Below are positions 9,790 to 21,900 of a stretch of 64,000 nt of DNA, piece by piece. The position numbers were made by a program, and so were the translations under genes. This DNA comes from Symbiodinium natans (Eukaryota > Sar > Dinophyceae > Suessiales > Symbiodiniaceae). The number at the start of each line of letters is the position of its first letter. Within the stretch, counting starts at the first letter, position 1. The notes under the pieces were generated by a model. It saw nothing but the letters and a program-made list of their open reading frames with translations. It was not told the DNA's origin and searched no databases. The stretch is taken from contig CAJNDS010002200.1 in assembly GCA_905221605.1 (NCBI GenBank), positions 359,287 to 423,286 on the forward strand. The letters run 5' to 3'.

Positions 9790-11315
9790 GAAGGACATAC
9801 TGAGAAACCACCACCTGAAACTGTGCTAGATCATTTCGGCCCGGGGTTTAGGGTCTCGGGCTTAGGGTTCCTCAAAAACTGTCTATTACCCCTTTAAACT
9901 TGATGGTGGGTTTCCGTGCTGGGTGCCAAATCATTCACAGGACTTTGTCAACCTAAACGCTGAACCCTGAACTCCAATTAAACCCTTACTCTTCCCTATA
10001 GATAATGGTACTTCAGAATGATTCAGAGTCGGCACCCCACCCCTCCCCAATCTCCCTGACTGCCACGGAGGCAACATCGAGAGCGTAGGATGGCTAGCTT
10101 CCAGCGGCAGAGTAAGCTACCTCAGACAAGCGGATACGCAGGGTTTGGGGTTGCAAAGCCCTAAACCTAAACCCTAAACCCTGAACCCTAAACCCTGAAC
10201 CTATTTACGAAGTACCTATTGTAGCTTTAGGGCCCATGTATATACTGAGCTATGTAGGTATGTGGATGCCCTATCTGCAGACTTCCTTGCTAAGAACCCA
10301 TATATGTTTTGGCATTTAGCTCTAGGGCTATAGGAGGGTTTGGGCTGTTTGGGGAGAATTTTTAGAGGGCTTTTACGGTTTTGCGGGGTGTTTAGGGCTT
10401 GTAGGTTTAGGGTTTGGGGCGGGTCCAAGACGGAGGTCAGAGTTGCAGATTCAGGGCTTGTTGAGCTTCCAGGCTTAGGGGTTAGGGTTTAGGGTTTAGG
10501 GTTTAGGGTTTAGGGTTGGGGTGAATTCTCTTGCTTCCGGTACCCTTTCGTCCGCCTTGGCTGTCGTGCAGGCAAGCTGCTCTGTAGAAGCGCGTGGTCC
10601 TGGCTTCGTGTGTATATAGGCTTAAGGTGAGGTTCCTCCGTAACCCTAAACCCTAAACCCTAAACCCTAAACCCTAAACCCTAAACCCTAAACTCCTAAA
10701 CCCTAAACCCCAAACCCTAAACCCTCAACCCCTCAACCCAAGGGGTCCCTTCAATGCCTCCGAAGCAGATTCCTAAACAATGACCCTCCTCAACCCAGCA
10801 AGGGGGGAAATGCAACAAATCACAAAGGGAAAAACCCGGGGGTTTCGGGTTTAAGGTTTCGGGTTTAGGCCAAACGTAAACCAACAAGCAAAACTCCCGA
10901 AAGAGGCTTTTGTATCCAATCCCTAAACCCTAAACCCTAAACCCTAAACCTTTTGTACCCAATCAGCAACACTCAGGTCCTCGTCCATCTTCTGTGCCGC
11001 CATCTTTGACAGGACCAGCCTGCAGTTGTCTTCTTAGGGCAGGGATGAGGGGTTTGGGGGTTTAGGGTTTAGGGTTTAGGGTTCAGGGTTTAGGGTTCAG
11101 GGTTTAGGGTTGCAGGATTTGCTATGGTGGCTTAGGCCTTGAGGCTGCAAAGCCTTAAGGGCTTGTGGGGTTACTTCAGTGCTCCTTAAACCCTAAACCC
11201 TAAACCCTCAACCCGAAACCCTAAACCCTAAACCCTAAACCCGAAACCCTAAACCCTAAGACTGCAGAGCAATCAGGCCCAGAAGTCATGCAGCTTCTGG
11301 GGTTTGGGAGCAAAC

Positions 11316-11355
<40 letters not shown>

Positions 11356-12138
11356 ACCCCCCCGGCAATGCCCCGCAAAAGTGGTTTAGGCCTTTTGGGC
11401 TTCGGGCTTCAGGCCCAGGTTGCCTGAGGTTCTTTTTGGGCTCTTTAGGGTTTAGGTTTAGGGTTTAGGGTTTAGGGTTAGGGTTTAGGGTTTAGGTTTA
11501 GGGTTTAGGGTTTAGGGTTTAGGGTTTAGGGTTTAGGGTTTAGGGTTTAGGGTTTAGGGTTTAGGGTTTAGCGGTTGCCCTTAAACCAAAACCCACAGCG
11601 TGGGGCTCGTAGGTGCCCTAGGAATCTTATGAAGCCTATACGGGTCTTCTGTACCAACGACGCAACCCCTAAACCCTAAAGCCTAAACCCTAAACCCTAA
11701 ACCCTAAACCCTAAACCCTAAACCCTGAACCCTAAACCCTAAACCCTTGAGCCCTCAGGGGGCGGGCTTTAGGATCTGACTTGTGACCTTAAAACTCGTA
11801 GGGTTTAAGGCTTGGGGTCGTAAGCCCGTACACCCTTAGGATTTTGGGGAGTTACGCCCCTTAAAGCACCTGAACTGACCTTAGTGGCCCATGCACCAGG
11901 TATATACCCACAAGCTCCTATACAGGAACCCCTTCAAGCCCAGGCAGATATTACACACAACAAGACTCTTCATGAAAATTTGGGTTTAACTTTTTTGGGG
12001 GGGCTCCTATCACAAGTATTCTAGCATGTTGGGGGTATCTTGGGGGTACAAATCCCTAAGCCCTAAACCCTTCACCCTGTTCCCTGTTCCCTGTTCCCTA
12101 AACCCTAAACCCTAAACCCTTTACCCTTTTCCCGACAT
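9790..12138. repeat. heptad-rich region, no firm gene
   Basis: CCCTAAA array at 10641-10720, TTTAGGG arrays at 10485-10516, 11065-11112 and 11447-11570, CCCTAAA at 11680-11750, and a C homopolymer of about 37 bases at 11318-11355. Unique islands at 9720-10130, 10200-10440 and 10520-10640 show no frame that I trust. Confidence 0.7.
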
Positions 12139-12246
12139 ATGGACCCTGAACAGGGCGCGCCTGCATCGCCTCCGAAACTCCTCGGGGGGCTTGATCCGCC
12201 GCGGAGGCGCTGGAGCCTGAAGGGACCAGAAGAGATTCTTAAAACC
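12139..12246 (+). CDS. candidate first exon
   Basis: ATG at 12139 opens MDPEQGAPASPPKLLGGLDP, followed by PRRRWSLKGPEEILK, before the frame enters CCCTTAAA-type repeats. The basic-acidic tail and GC-rich codons look coding. The 3' boundary is not defined. Confidence 0.4.
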
Positions 12247-12475
12247 CTGAAACCCCTTAAGCCCTTAAACCTCTTATAAACCCCTGAAACCCTTAAACCC
12301 CGTAGACCCTTAAACCCCTTAAAAAAGCCCTTAGGCCCTTAAACCCCTTACATAAACCCTTGAACCTTTAAACCCCTTAAACCCCTTAAATCCTTAAATC
12401 CTTAAACCCTTAAGCCCCTTAACCCCTTCACCCCATTCACCCCTTCAACCCTTCAACCCTTCAACCCTTAAACCT

Positions 12476-12604
12476 GACCCTGAACGCAAAACCTCGGAAT
12501 ACATTGCAGCCAAACGAAGCTACATCGACTGCTCCGGCCTGTTTGCCCAACTTCGCAAGGTCTGACCTAAAGAGAAGAAACTGAGGTGCGATATCGACTA
12601 CAAG
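12476..12604 (+). CDS. candidate exon with an in-frame TGA
   Basis: Reads DPERKTSEYIAAKRSYIDCS, then GLFAQLRKV, a TGA at 12563-12565, and in the same frame PKEKKLRCDIDYK up to a G-run. A donor is possible at AAG|GTCTGA (12559/12560), with the second part as a separate exon after CTAAAG. Otherwise the TGA is a CGA-to-TGA change or a recoded stop. It ends beside a G tract and a TTTAGGG array (12627-12690). Confidence 0.45.
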
Positions 12605-13640
12605 GGGGGGGGGGGGGGGGGGGGCGGTTAGGGTTTAGGGTTTAGGGTTTAGGGTTTAGGGTTTAGGGTTTAGGGTTTAGGGTTTAGGGTTTTTAGGGTT
12701 TATAGGGTTTATAGGGTTTATAGGGTTTAGGGTTAGGGTTAGGGCTCTAGAATACTCCACCTCGAAGCCTTCCTGTATGGCGAGCTTTGGAGTGAGAGTA
12801 GTGCCTTAAACCCTAAGTAGCCCGATGATAAGCCCGAAAACCACCTTAACCCGCATATCCGATCATTGAAGGTTCAATGTGTTGGGCTCTTCGGGTTCAG
12901 GTTCGATTCCCATCCTCTGACTGGGGCGTATCCTGGATGTTGAGCTTGCAGGACTTAGGGCGTAGGGGTTCAAGAGGGTAGGGATTCGCAACATGCAGAA
13001 CCTGACCCCTAAACCCGAAACCATAGCAAGTCACGAACATCAAAAAAGCCTAAACACTGACTTGCTTCGCCCTGTAGAACCCTTGCAAGTCTCTCAGCCC
13101 CAAACCCTAATCCGAGCATCAGTTTAATTTATACCCCCACATTTAAAGAATTTTTTTTTTGCCGGAAGCCCGCCGGAAGACTACTTTCCATTAGGGTGGA
13201 TTTCGTATGGGACAAACCCCCCACATTTAAAGGATTTTTTTTGGGGGGTTCAAAAATCTGTCGGCAGGCTTCTTGTTTTGCTTGCGGAGACGCAAAGCTA
13301 CAGCACCTCAGGGATCTGCAGCCTATTGTTTTTAATAGAGAATCAATACAGGGCCACGGTCCAACTATTGCGGAACCCTACATTCCTTATTGTGAGGGGG
13401 GGGGGGGGGGCCCCCCACCAATTAAACAGATGCTCGGATTAAACCCTAAACCCTAAACCCTAAACCCTAAACCCTAAACCCTAAACCCTAAACCCTAAAC
13501 CCTAAACCCTAAACCCTAAACCCTAAACGGCCCTAAGCCCGTTGATGTTGGAGCTTGCGATCTTGGGTTTTGGTCTCCTAGTCCCGAATCCCCAGCCTCC
13601 AGGCTTTATGGTTGACAACGGGCTTCGGGTTTTCCATACC
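12605..13640. repeat. G tract, heptad arrays and islands
   Basis: G run 12605-12624, TTTAGGG array 12627-12740, long CCCTAAA array 13440-13527. The islands 12745-12830 (frame LHLEAFLYGELW on plus) and 13190-13430 are possible but unproven exons. Confidence 0.6.
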
Positions 13641-13945
13641 TTAGGGACGACATGAACCCTAAAAATGGGGTCATATACCCCATACTACCAGAATTCTTAC
13701 TATTACTAAGGTATATGGACCCTAAGCCCTTTTGAGGCTCATTTGGTTTGCAAGGTAGCCAGCAAGCAGTGCGTCCTGCTGTGGTGCCGTTGTTGCATGA
13801 AGATCAATCTTGGGGACTACATGAACCTTAAAATTGTGGAGCACAATACCCTACACTAGTATAATTCCGATTAAGGTATATGGACCCTAAACCCTAAACC
13901 CTAAAGACCATGAATCCTTCTACGGTTCGTTTGGTCCCCAAGGAA
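13641..13945 (+). mobile_element. two family F copies around a 60-bp island
   Basis: Copies at 13641-13750 and 13811-13945 share CTTAGGGACGACATGAACC-like left ends, a TAAGGTATATGGACCCTAA core and right ends ATTTGGTCCCCAAG or similar. The island between (13751-13810) is open on plus (SKQCVLLWCRCCMKIN) and sits exactly between the CAAG|G end of the first copy and the CTTGGGG start of the second, as expected for a mini-exon between two introners. The second copy carries a CCCTAAA insert. Confidence 0.5.
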
Positions 13946-15339
13946 CTGCCAGTGTAGCTGCGTGCATTCCGCCTTCGCGGAAAGGCACGGCGCGGATGCG
14001 GATCAAGCAGCGCCCTAAGAAACTGGGGCCTCTGTGGATTTTCAACTCTAATCCCACAACCCTAAACCCTAAACCCTAAACACTAACTGTGCGTGTACCT
14101 ATCTATAGGACCAAGAAGCCGCCCAAGAATGCAGTCAGCTGCATGGATTGCGAGCTGTTTGGAGGCTCACGGTTGGGTATTTGGTCAGACACCCTAAACC
14201 CTAAACCCTAAACCCTAAACCCTAAACCCTACGGCTCCAAGGACTCTTATTGAAGGGGTTTCGGGCCCAGAGACCGTATTACAAAAGGCTTTTGGGCTAT
14301 TTTGAGCCTAAGGGTAAGGGTCCATGTGCCTATGCAGTATATACTTGGGCCTTAAAGGGGTTGCCAAATAGTATATATATATATATATGTATAACTTTTT
14401 GGGTTTGTGTTGTAATGGGGTGGGGGGGGGGGGGCGACAGGTGTTGGGATCAGGGTATGTTTCGGGGTATGTTTCGCGGGTGTGCAACCCGTGCGCCCTT
14501 CTTAAACCTGGGCCCCCCCAAAAGACACAAACCCATTTATGTGTTGATTTGTTTGTTTATGTAGTCTCTGAGAACAAGTACCTCGCTCACAGGTGCACCT
14601 TGCCGTGACCGTGAACCGCCAACTGAAGGAAAGGTGTGAGGGTTTAGGGTTTAGGGTTTAGGGTTTAGGGTTTAGGGTTTAGGGTTTAGGGTTTAGGTCC
14701 CGCACGTGGAAAATTTAGGACTGGCCTGTGCTCGGTTCGGCAGCACGCGAGCGCCGTCCGACGTAAGACAAAGGCCGGTACATGTCAGTAGAACATTCGT
14801 ATGTACCTATATAGTACATACTTCGGCCTTCAAGCTATCATTCTATGGGAACCCACATATATACGATATAGGTACATGGACCCTTAGGGTTCTAATCGCT
14901 AATATCTGGAGGTCTTTTTGATCTATGAAGGACAGGTACTGAACATCGCAGCTCCACAGGACTTCTTGTGCAAGCCCCTTTGAGATTAAGAATCGCCCAG
15001 CTTCCCACCACTCGCAACCACAGAGCCTAAACAGTCCCCCAGTTTACATGCAGGCTTGATGCTTAGGTTTCATAGGCTTTGAGGGTTTAGAGGCATACAG
15101 GGCTCAAGCTTTGAGATGTCTGGCGATAAGGGTCTGGCCGATTTGGAATTCTTGGCTTTTGAGCACAGATATTGTCTTGAGCTTGGTGTCCTTTCGCTTC
15201 AACCTTAAACGCTGGCTTGGCTGTGCTGCACCCAACTCTGCGGCACGAGCTGGCTGTGGTGTCGGGAAAAAACACGGCAACCTCCTCTTGGAAAATGTAC
15301 AAGGTAGACATCAAAATCACAACCTCAGCCGTAGCCAAC
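13946..15339. repeat. heptads, family A copies, no firm gene
   Basis: Heptad arrays at 14193-14230 and 14640-14697. Partial family A copies at about 14305-14390 (ending in a TATATA run) and 14797-14887. 14890-15339 is unique but shows no convincing frame beyond a possible 3' extension of the WW/SAM locus. Confidence 0.5.
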
Positions 15340-15930
15340 CCGGAAAAACTACCGCACTAGCTTGAAGGCAATGGCACGCAGGAGTTTCACACACACACAC
15401 CCGGCGCCAGCATAAGCTGGCTCTCGAGGAAATCCCGGCTCAGGCGGAGCAGTGCCTGGCCGTCCACAGACTCAGCCTGAAATAAGGGCGCTTCCTCCTC
15501 GAAGCCTTGCTGCTGGAGCCATCTCCAGCAGTGTTGATGAACCCATCTGGGCATTCCCATTGAGCCCTCTGAGTAGCAATGTTGTAGTAGTACGGTCGAC
15601 CGTCTTGAAAATGCATCTCCCATTCAGAATCGACCATAGGAGCTTCGCTTCCCTTCAGGAAGGAATCTGCTTCCAGCCGCAATTGCTCCAGTTGAGCGTT
15701 CTCTTGCTCACGCTCCTCCTGAATAACGGCCTCCAGCTCCAAAATCTCCTCTGGATGCATCTCCCTCACTTCCTGTGGCTCCTGTACCTTTTTTCCAGCT
15801 GAACCACTTAAAGAACGAAGGTCACCACCGTCCATACTGCCTGGCCCATCAGAAATCTTGTTCTTTACCTTCTCCAATAGAGCCACCTCACCACTCAGTT
15901 CAGTCTGCGTTTCTTGACAACACTCCACTG
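15340..15930 (-). pseudogene. WW and SAM domain frames, interrupted
   Basis: A minus frame at 15440-15928 has a charged coiled-coil stretch (EEILELEAVIQEEREQ) and a WW domain: first Trp in SEWEMHF, then DGRPYYYN and QWECP. A SAM-like domain follows in another frame at about 15400-15533 (HCWRWLQQQGFEEEAPLF, then SVDGQALLRLSRDFLESQ), and its last helix (KLLRAIAFKL) is in yet another frame after a (GT)n run at 15388-15400. WW domains bind proline-rich ligands and SAM domains self-associate. The breaks may be small introns, indels in simple sequence or decay. It lies immediately 3' of the TDP2-like gene and could be its alternative C-terminus or a separate gene. Confidence 0.5.
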
Positions 15931-18900
15931 GGCCGGATCATCCTCTGCAACCGACAGCTGAGGCTCCTCAGAGTCAGCCTCGGAATCTGGCACCTCGGCC
16001 GCCTGTAAACCCGTGTACCTATGCCAGACCTTACTTCTCCAATAGCCAAGGGAAAAACAAAAGGTTAAGCTTTAGTATTCCTACTAAATAAGGAAGCCCA
16101 AAAAGTTTGCAGTTCAACTATTTACTGAGTAAGTAAGGATCCTAAACCCTAAACCCCAAACCCCAAACCCCAAACCCTAAACCCTAAACCCTAAACCCAA
16201 AACCCCAAACCCTGAACCCTAAACCCTAAACATTGGCTGAGTAAGGCACATTCTGATCCTCCTGTCTGGGCTGCCTGCGGGGCTGCGCCGTCCTTACAAC
16301 CTCGCTCCACGGATCGCCGCCGGGACCCCAAGGGTCCTCGGAACTGGCACCAGCCTAGGTTGCCCAGTAACCCAGGGTTTAGGGTTTAGGGTGCCCCTTG
16401 CTTGCTTTAAAGGCTTGATAAGGGAACCTAACCCCCCCCACCCCCCCCCAAAAAAAGGAAGAATGGTACTAGTGGGCATCCTGGCAACAGCGCTCACGGG
16501 CTCTGAGGGGCCACGAGACTCGGTTGGCTTTTGCTCAATGGTAACAAGCAATCCCAAGTGGTCGCTAACATAGATGGGGTCACCGCCGTTGCCCCCGTCG
16601 ACGTTCAGGTAAACGCAGTTGCTGCACCTGGCAGACACACAGTTTGTCAGATGTAAGGCTCGTGGTCACTATAGGATCTAAGAAAGAACTATAAGCGTAC
16701 TACACAGCAGCGCACGTATTAGCCCAGCATGGACGAAGGCGCATGGAGGGCAGAACATCCAGCAAATAGTGCTGGGGCTGGTCAAACATCAGCTCTATGC
16801 CCGTTGGCCGCCACTGCGTCAATCTCGCCATGACCCGGTCGAGCCGTTGTCTACAGCGGTTCTTCCCGTGCGAGCGCCAGGTGTTGCCAGGCTCCTCCCG
16901 CAATGTCGTCCACAAGTCCTGGAAATCGGGAATCGTGCGACCCACGCACTTGCGTGTCACGGCGTTGCTGTCGATGAAATTAAAATCCCCCGCCAAGATC
17001 ATGTTGGGCCACTGTCGCATCACTTGCCCACAGACCTACACAGACAAATTCAGGGACGTGTCGAGATCTGTATGGGCTGTATGGGTCCTACCCAAACTAG
17101 GCCTGTAACCCTGTATACCCCCAAATACAATAGAATCCCCTGAAAGGGACCTCGAGAAAGGGCACCCCAAATGCCCTCCCTAATTGTCGGAACCCCTCAT
17201 AATCCCCCCCCCCCCCCTAGTATTAACACTCGATCCCCCCTATCCCCCAACACCCAAATCCTCCCAGAATCGTTACACTGCAGTGTATAGGGAAATTCAA
17301 TATTAAGAGTATGGCGGGGGATGAATAGTAAGGGGGAGGGGATTGTCCCTAAACCCTAAACCCTACACCCTAAACCCTTAACCCTAAACCCTGAACCCTA
17401 AACCCTGGGGCTGGAAGACTTAATTAGGGCGGATCGACCTCGAGCTGCTTCTCTCGCGTTGCCGGGTTGTCCATGGACTCCAAGTGGACTGTGCCCACGG
17501 TTAGGCCCATGAACCTTATAGGGACGAAATAAACCCTCAAAATGGGGTCATATACCCTAAACCCTAAACCCTTTTAGGTTCATTTGGTCCCCAAGGAACT
17601 CCGCCACCAGCAGTTCGCGCCCCATCTTCGTCGGCAAAGGGTGCCGGGAGAAGTTCGCGAACAGAAATGGGGGAGCTAGGATCATCACCTCACCAAGGGG
17701 TCCACACACAGGGTTTAGGGTTTAGGGTTTCTGTTTTTTTCTTATCTGGAATCGCCAAGGCGGGTGAGTACACCTCCAGGGTTTAGGGTTTAGGGTTTAG
17801 GGTTTAGGAGGGGTACCCTGCAAGAGGTTGGGTTAGGCGGGCCATGTGGGCAGGATGGGCATAAGCCATCGAACGACGAGTGGGCTGCCACCGTAACATG
17901 CATCTCAGCCAGCGCAGTCGCGGGGTTTGGGTCCAAAGCCTACTTGGAGGTTCGTGTACTTATTAACCAATTATACAGTACGTACTTGGGCCCTAAAGCT
18001 ACTACATAGGAACATAAGCCCTTGAAGGCCCAAGTATACACCCTAAACCCTAATCCACCGAATGGACCCTTTCATGGAGGTTCATGGTACTTATTAACCA
18101 ATTATAGCTGTACTTACTTATAACTGTACCTATAACCATATTTGGGCACTTAATTAAGGGCTTATAAGTGGGTTATGAGTACAGTTAGAATTGGTTAAGA
18201 AGTACCATGAACCTCCAAAGTAGGATGCAGGCTACTAGAAAAAACTGCGGGAAACATCATCAGTCCAGGAGCTTGGCAGCCCACAGCCTTTCCCGGGTAG
18301 CGCAAACCTGCATCCCAGACCCTGAGCATCTCTGGGATTCAAATTTCACAGCACAACCAGCACCACAGCCGCCACCACCAGCATCACCACCAGCGACACT
18401 ACAAGTGCCACCAGGGAGGAGCAAGGGCAAAAGCAACAGCAGCAGCAGCAGCAGCAGCACCACCACCACAGTTGAGGGCCTTTCTTGTAGGGTTGCAGGG
18501 TCAAGGTAGGACATCAACAGCACGAAGAAGACGTGGCAAGGAACAACCCTAAACCCTATACCCTAAACCCTAAACCCCTAAACCCCTAAGCCCTAACCCC
18601 CTAAGCCCTACAGAAACCACTGCTTGCACGCCGCGATACGCCGTATTTCTTGATGGAGGACCCGTCCCCCGGGTCCGACGAATTCCAAGTAGGAAGAGCG
18701 CGCTGGATGTCCACAGCAACTTTGGGGGTGACTTCCTGGATGTGGTGGGGGAGGGGTTTAGGGTTTAGGGTTTGGGGTTTAGGGTTTAGGGTCCAGGGTG
18801 TCGGGTTTAGGGCCTTAGGGTTTAGGTGGCGAGGATGGAGGTGATACTAGCGTAGTTAATGATGAAATGCGAGGTATTATAATAATGCGGCAACAGTACT

Positions 18901-21900
18901 TACAGAATACGGATCGCCATCGTAGATAACCATACTTGTACTGATGCAATAGTAGACCCAAGAGTAAACTAGGAATAAAAGGGGTACCCTTGTTGGTTTA
19001 AAGGGGCTTCGAAGGGAACCGAAACCCAAAAACATGTAGATAAGGGCGTACTCTGGGTCCTAGTAAAAAAAAGTTACAAAAACCAACATCGCAGGGTTCT
19101 GAATTTGAGAAATCCTGAGACCTGTGAGTTGGGTGTACCGATGCAGATCTCCCACCTGCTTACAATCCTGACGAGCTTTATAGAACCCTTAATTAAGGAA
19201 ATTTGGTCCCTTGAAGGACAGGGATGGTTTGAAACACCAGACATCGCGTCCTGAAAGCAGCAAATGACAGGACCAAGCGCCTGCAAAGCCGACAAGAGGA
19301 TAGCTGTACGCTGTTCGCGATTCTCCTCCGTCAAGGCTCTGACTGGAGTGTCGTGTTGTGTTTACGGACAGTACCGTGCAGTTGGGGATTGAGTCTCACC
19401 TTGATTCAGGCTGAGCGTCGCTGTGATCCACAGTTGTCTACAATAGGGTCCCCTCTATATTTCTCGAAATTATGGTCCCTTTTGGGGTCCTCATTATATG
19501 GCCCCAATGCTGAGAACCGACCAGGTCTGCTTGTTCAAAGTCTGTTTCCCCTCCTGAACGCAGTTTCCCGAGTTTGGGAAGCAGATTAGGTTGATGCGTC
19601 TTGTTGTTCCAGTTTTTCTTTTTAGGCCCAGATTTGAAACACTGTCATTTTCTCAAGCAAGCTTTTTCTGTGCCCAGATTTGATGCCCAAACGATGTGTA
19701 TCTTTGGCAGGTGAACTACGAACCCTCTCGAGGGATGATGTGGGATTCGTAGCTCTTGGTGGAGGGTTGCAGAGCATTTGCTTGGAAGTCACACATGGCA
19801 TAGCATCATGTAGCTCAGCTGCAAGGTTTCGTTGTAAGGACCAGGGCATGTGGCTCACGGCTTAGCAGTTTCAAGGTCAACCGGCTCCTCAGCAAACCAC
19901 ACATTGAGGCTCAGGATGCGGATGTGCACCGCAGAACACGCATGCCACCTTTGCACGCGTTGACGCAGCCGCGAGCTCACCTCTGGATGCGTATCGGCAA
20001 TTTTCACGGAAAAGTTCTTCGCATTTTCCAGCAGAAACGCCCAAGTCGAATGGTGAGGGAGGTGGGCATCGTAGGTATCAAGAAGGTAGTCAAGCCGTTC
20101 AGCCACCCTCGTGCTGCGGATCATGTGGTGCTTACAGAGCTGACGCAACAGGTCAAAGTTTGCCCGGTGCTGGCGAGTAAACTCACTGTAGGAGAACACG
20201 ATGCTTCGATAACCGCACCTCACAGTGGATGCCTTGTCGGAATCGACAAGTCCGTCGATCATCTTGCCGATTCGCGCCAGCAGGGGGCTGATACGTTTGG
20301 CCTTGTGCAGCACTGCGCAGACCTTCAGGGTTTCGGGCTTAGGGTTTGGGGTTTAGGGTTTACAGAGGCATGATTATATAGTCTTGTGGGTAAAGGCTTA
20401 GTGTCGCCATCCATACATGTTTTCCAGGTGAAAGACATAAGCCATTGAACCTTCAATACAGGGAAGTCCGAAGTATTGGGCTGCAGGGCGATGGCGTGGA
20501 GCGAGTCCATCATGGCCTCCCTCGCGCCCGGATCTTCAAACATTGATTGAACAGCTTCCCAAGAATCCAGCTCTGCTGCCTCTACCAAGGCCTTCAGCTG
20601 ATATTGGTCATGTTGCTGGAGCTGCCGAGGACCTGCTGACCCTTGCACTTTGCTCAAGGCCAAAGTCACGGGAAGGTTCCATGGGTTGTGCCTGTAGACT
20701 CCACAGCAGGTGTAAGAATCTGGCTTCAGTCGCAGCTCCAGGCCGTTTACAAGGCTCGACAGCACAGTTTGCAAACTGCTGCGGACGCGTTCGACCTGCT
20801 CTGGGTCAAAGCAATCCTCCATGTACACGCAACACACGAACTTTGTATCCGTACTGGAGTCAGGTCCAACTTTCATGAAATGGGCTTGTCCTAGTTCTCC
20901 CTTCTGCAACTCCATGCCAAGCACAGGCCACACGCGATCCATGTCATCCGCAGGAAGAAAGAACAGCCATTTTCCACCCCTTGTCTGGTTCATAGTTGGG
21001 ATAGTAATAAAAAATTAAAAATTCTATTTTTATTGAGTTTTAGTACCCTTAAAAATGTAAAATGTTATCCCACTATGACAAAGTTGTTGCTTGAACAACC
21101 AAGGCAAAATGAATGCAAGTATCCGAACCAAAGAAGGAAACAACACAACACTGAGCATTCTCACTATCACTACCATTCCTACGACTGCGATGCTCATTAG
21201 GATTACGATTACCACTCAAAGCAGAACTAGATGTACGACTATAGCTACGATTACTATCATCCTACATACCATTCCGATATAAAAGCCACCATCATTGCCG
21301 TAATACTGGCTGAAACACTGGACACAGAATCGCTTTGAGAGCTGCTCCAGCGCGGTCTGCAACTCCGGTCCTGTCGCCCCCTTCACGGCACTGAGCTTCT
21401 TCCATTCTTCCTTCAGCTCCACAACGCGCTCCTCCTGTTGCGGGTCTCTCTCTCCAGACCTCCGTGCTCTGATGCAAAGCCAACCAATTCTTTTCCAGTT
21501 CAAGGCTGAGGGTCTGATTCGCAAAAAAGCCCGCGTGGACTCTTCTCCGCGAGCGCAGTCATGCGTTAACAAGGACTTCTTGTCCGACGCTTCAGCCGCA
21601 GACTTTATTTCATAATAACTCTCGTAATAACTCTTGAGAGCCAAGTTCTTGCCAGCTGCCTTTCCGCCTCCCTTGCCTCCTTTCCCTCCCTTGCCACCTG
21701 CTGCAGAGCTCCTGCTGTTCTGGCTTCCCTTGCTACCTGCTCCTCTGTCCTTGGCTGACTTCTGAACCCCTCCTAAAAGTTTATCTCTTAGGCTCCTTAT
21801 TGTAGTTTCTACCAAAAACCCAAAAAGTTAAAGTCCTAAGAGCCAGCCAGAAGAAAGCCAAGTGTCACTGGGCGCTTGGCGCTGTACGGTGGGGCAGTTC

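Noticed and set aside
12880-12935. tRNA-like B box (GGTTCGATTCCC)
   Set aside because: No A box at the right distance and no acceptor-stem pairing around it; at most a tRNA-derived relic.
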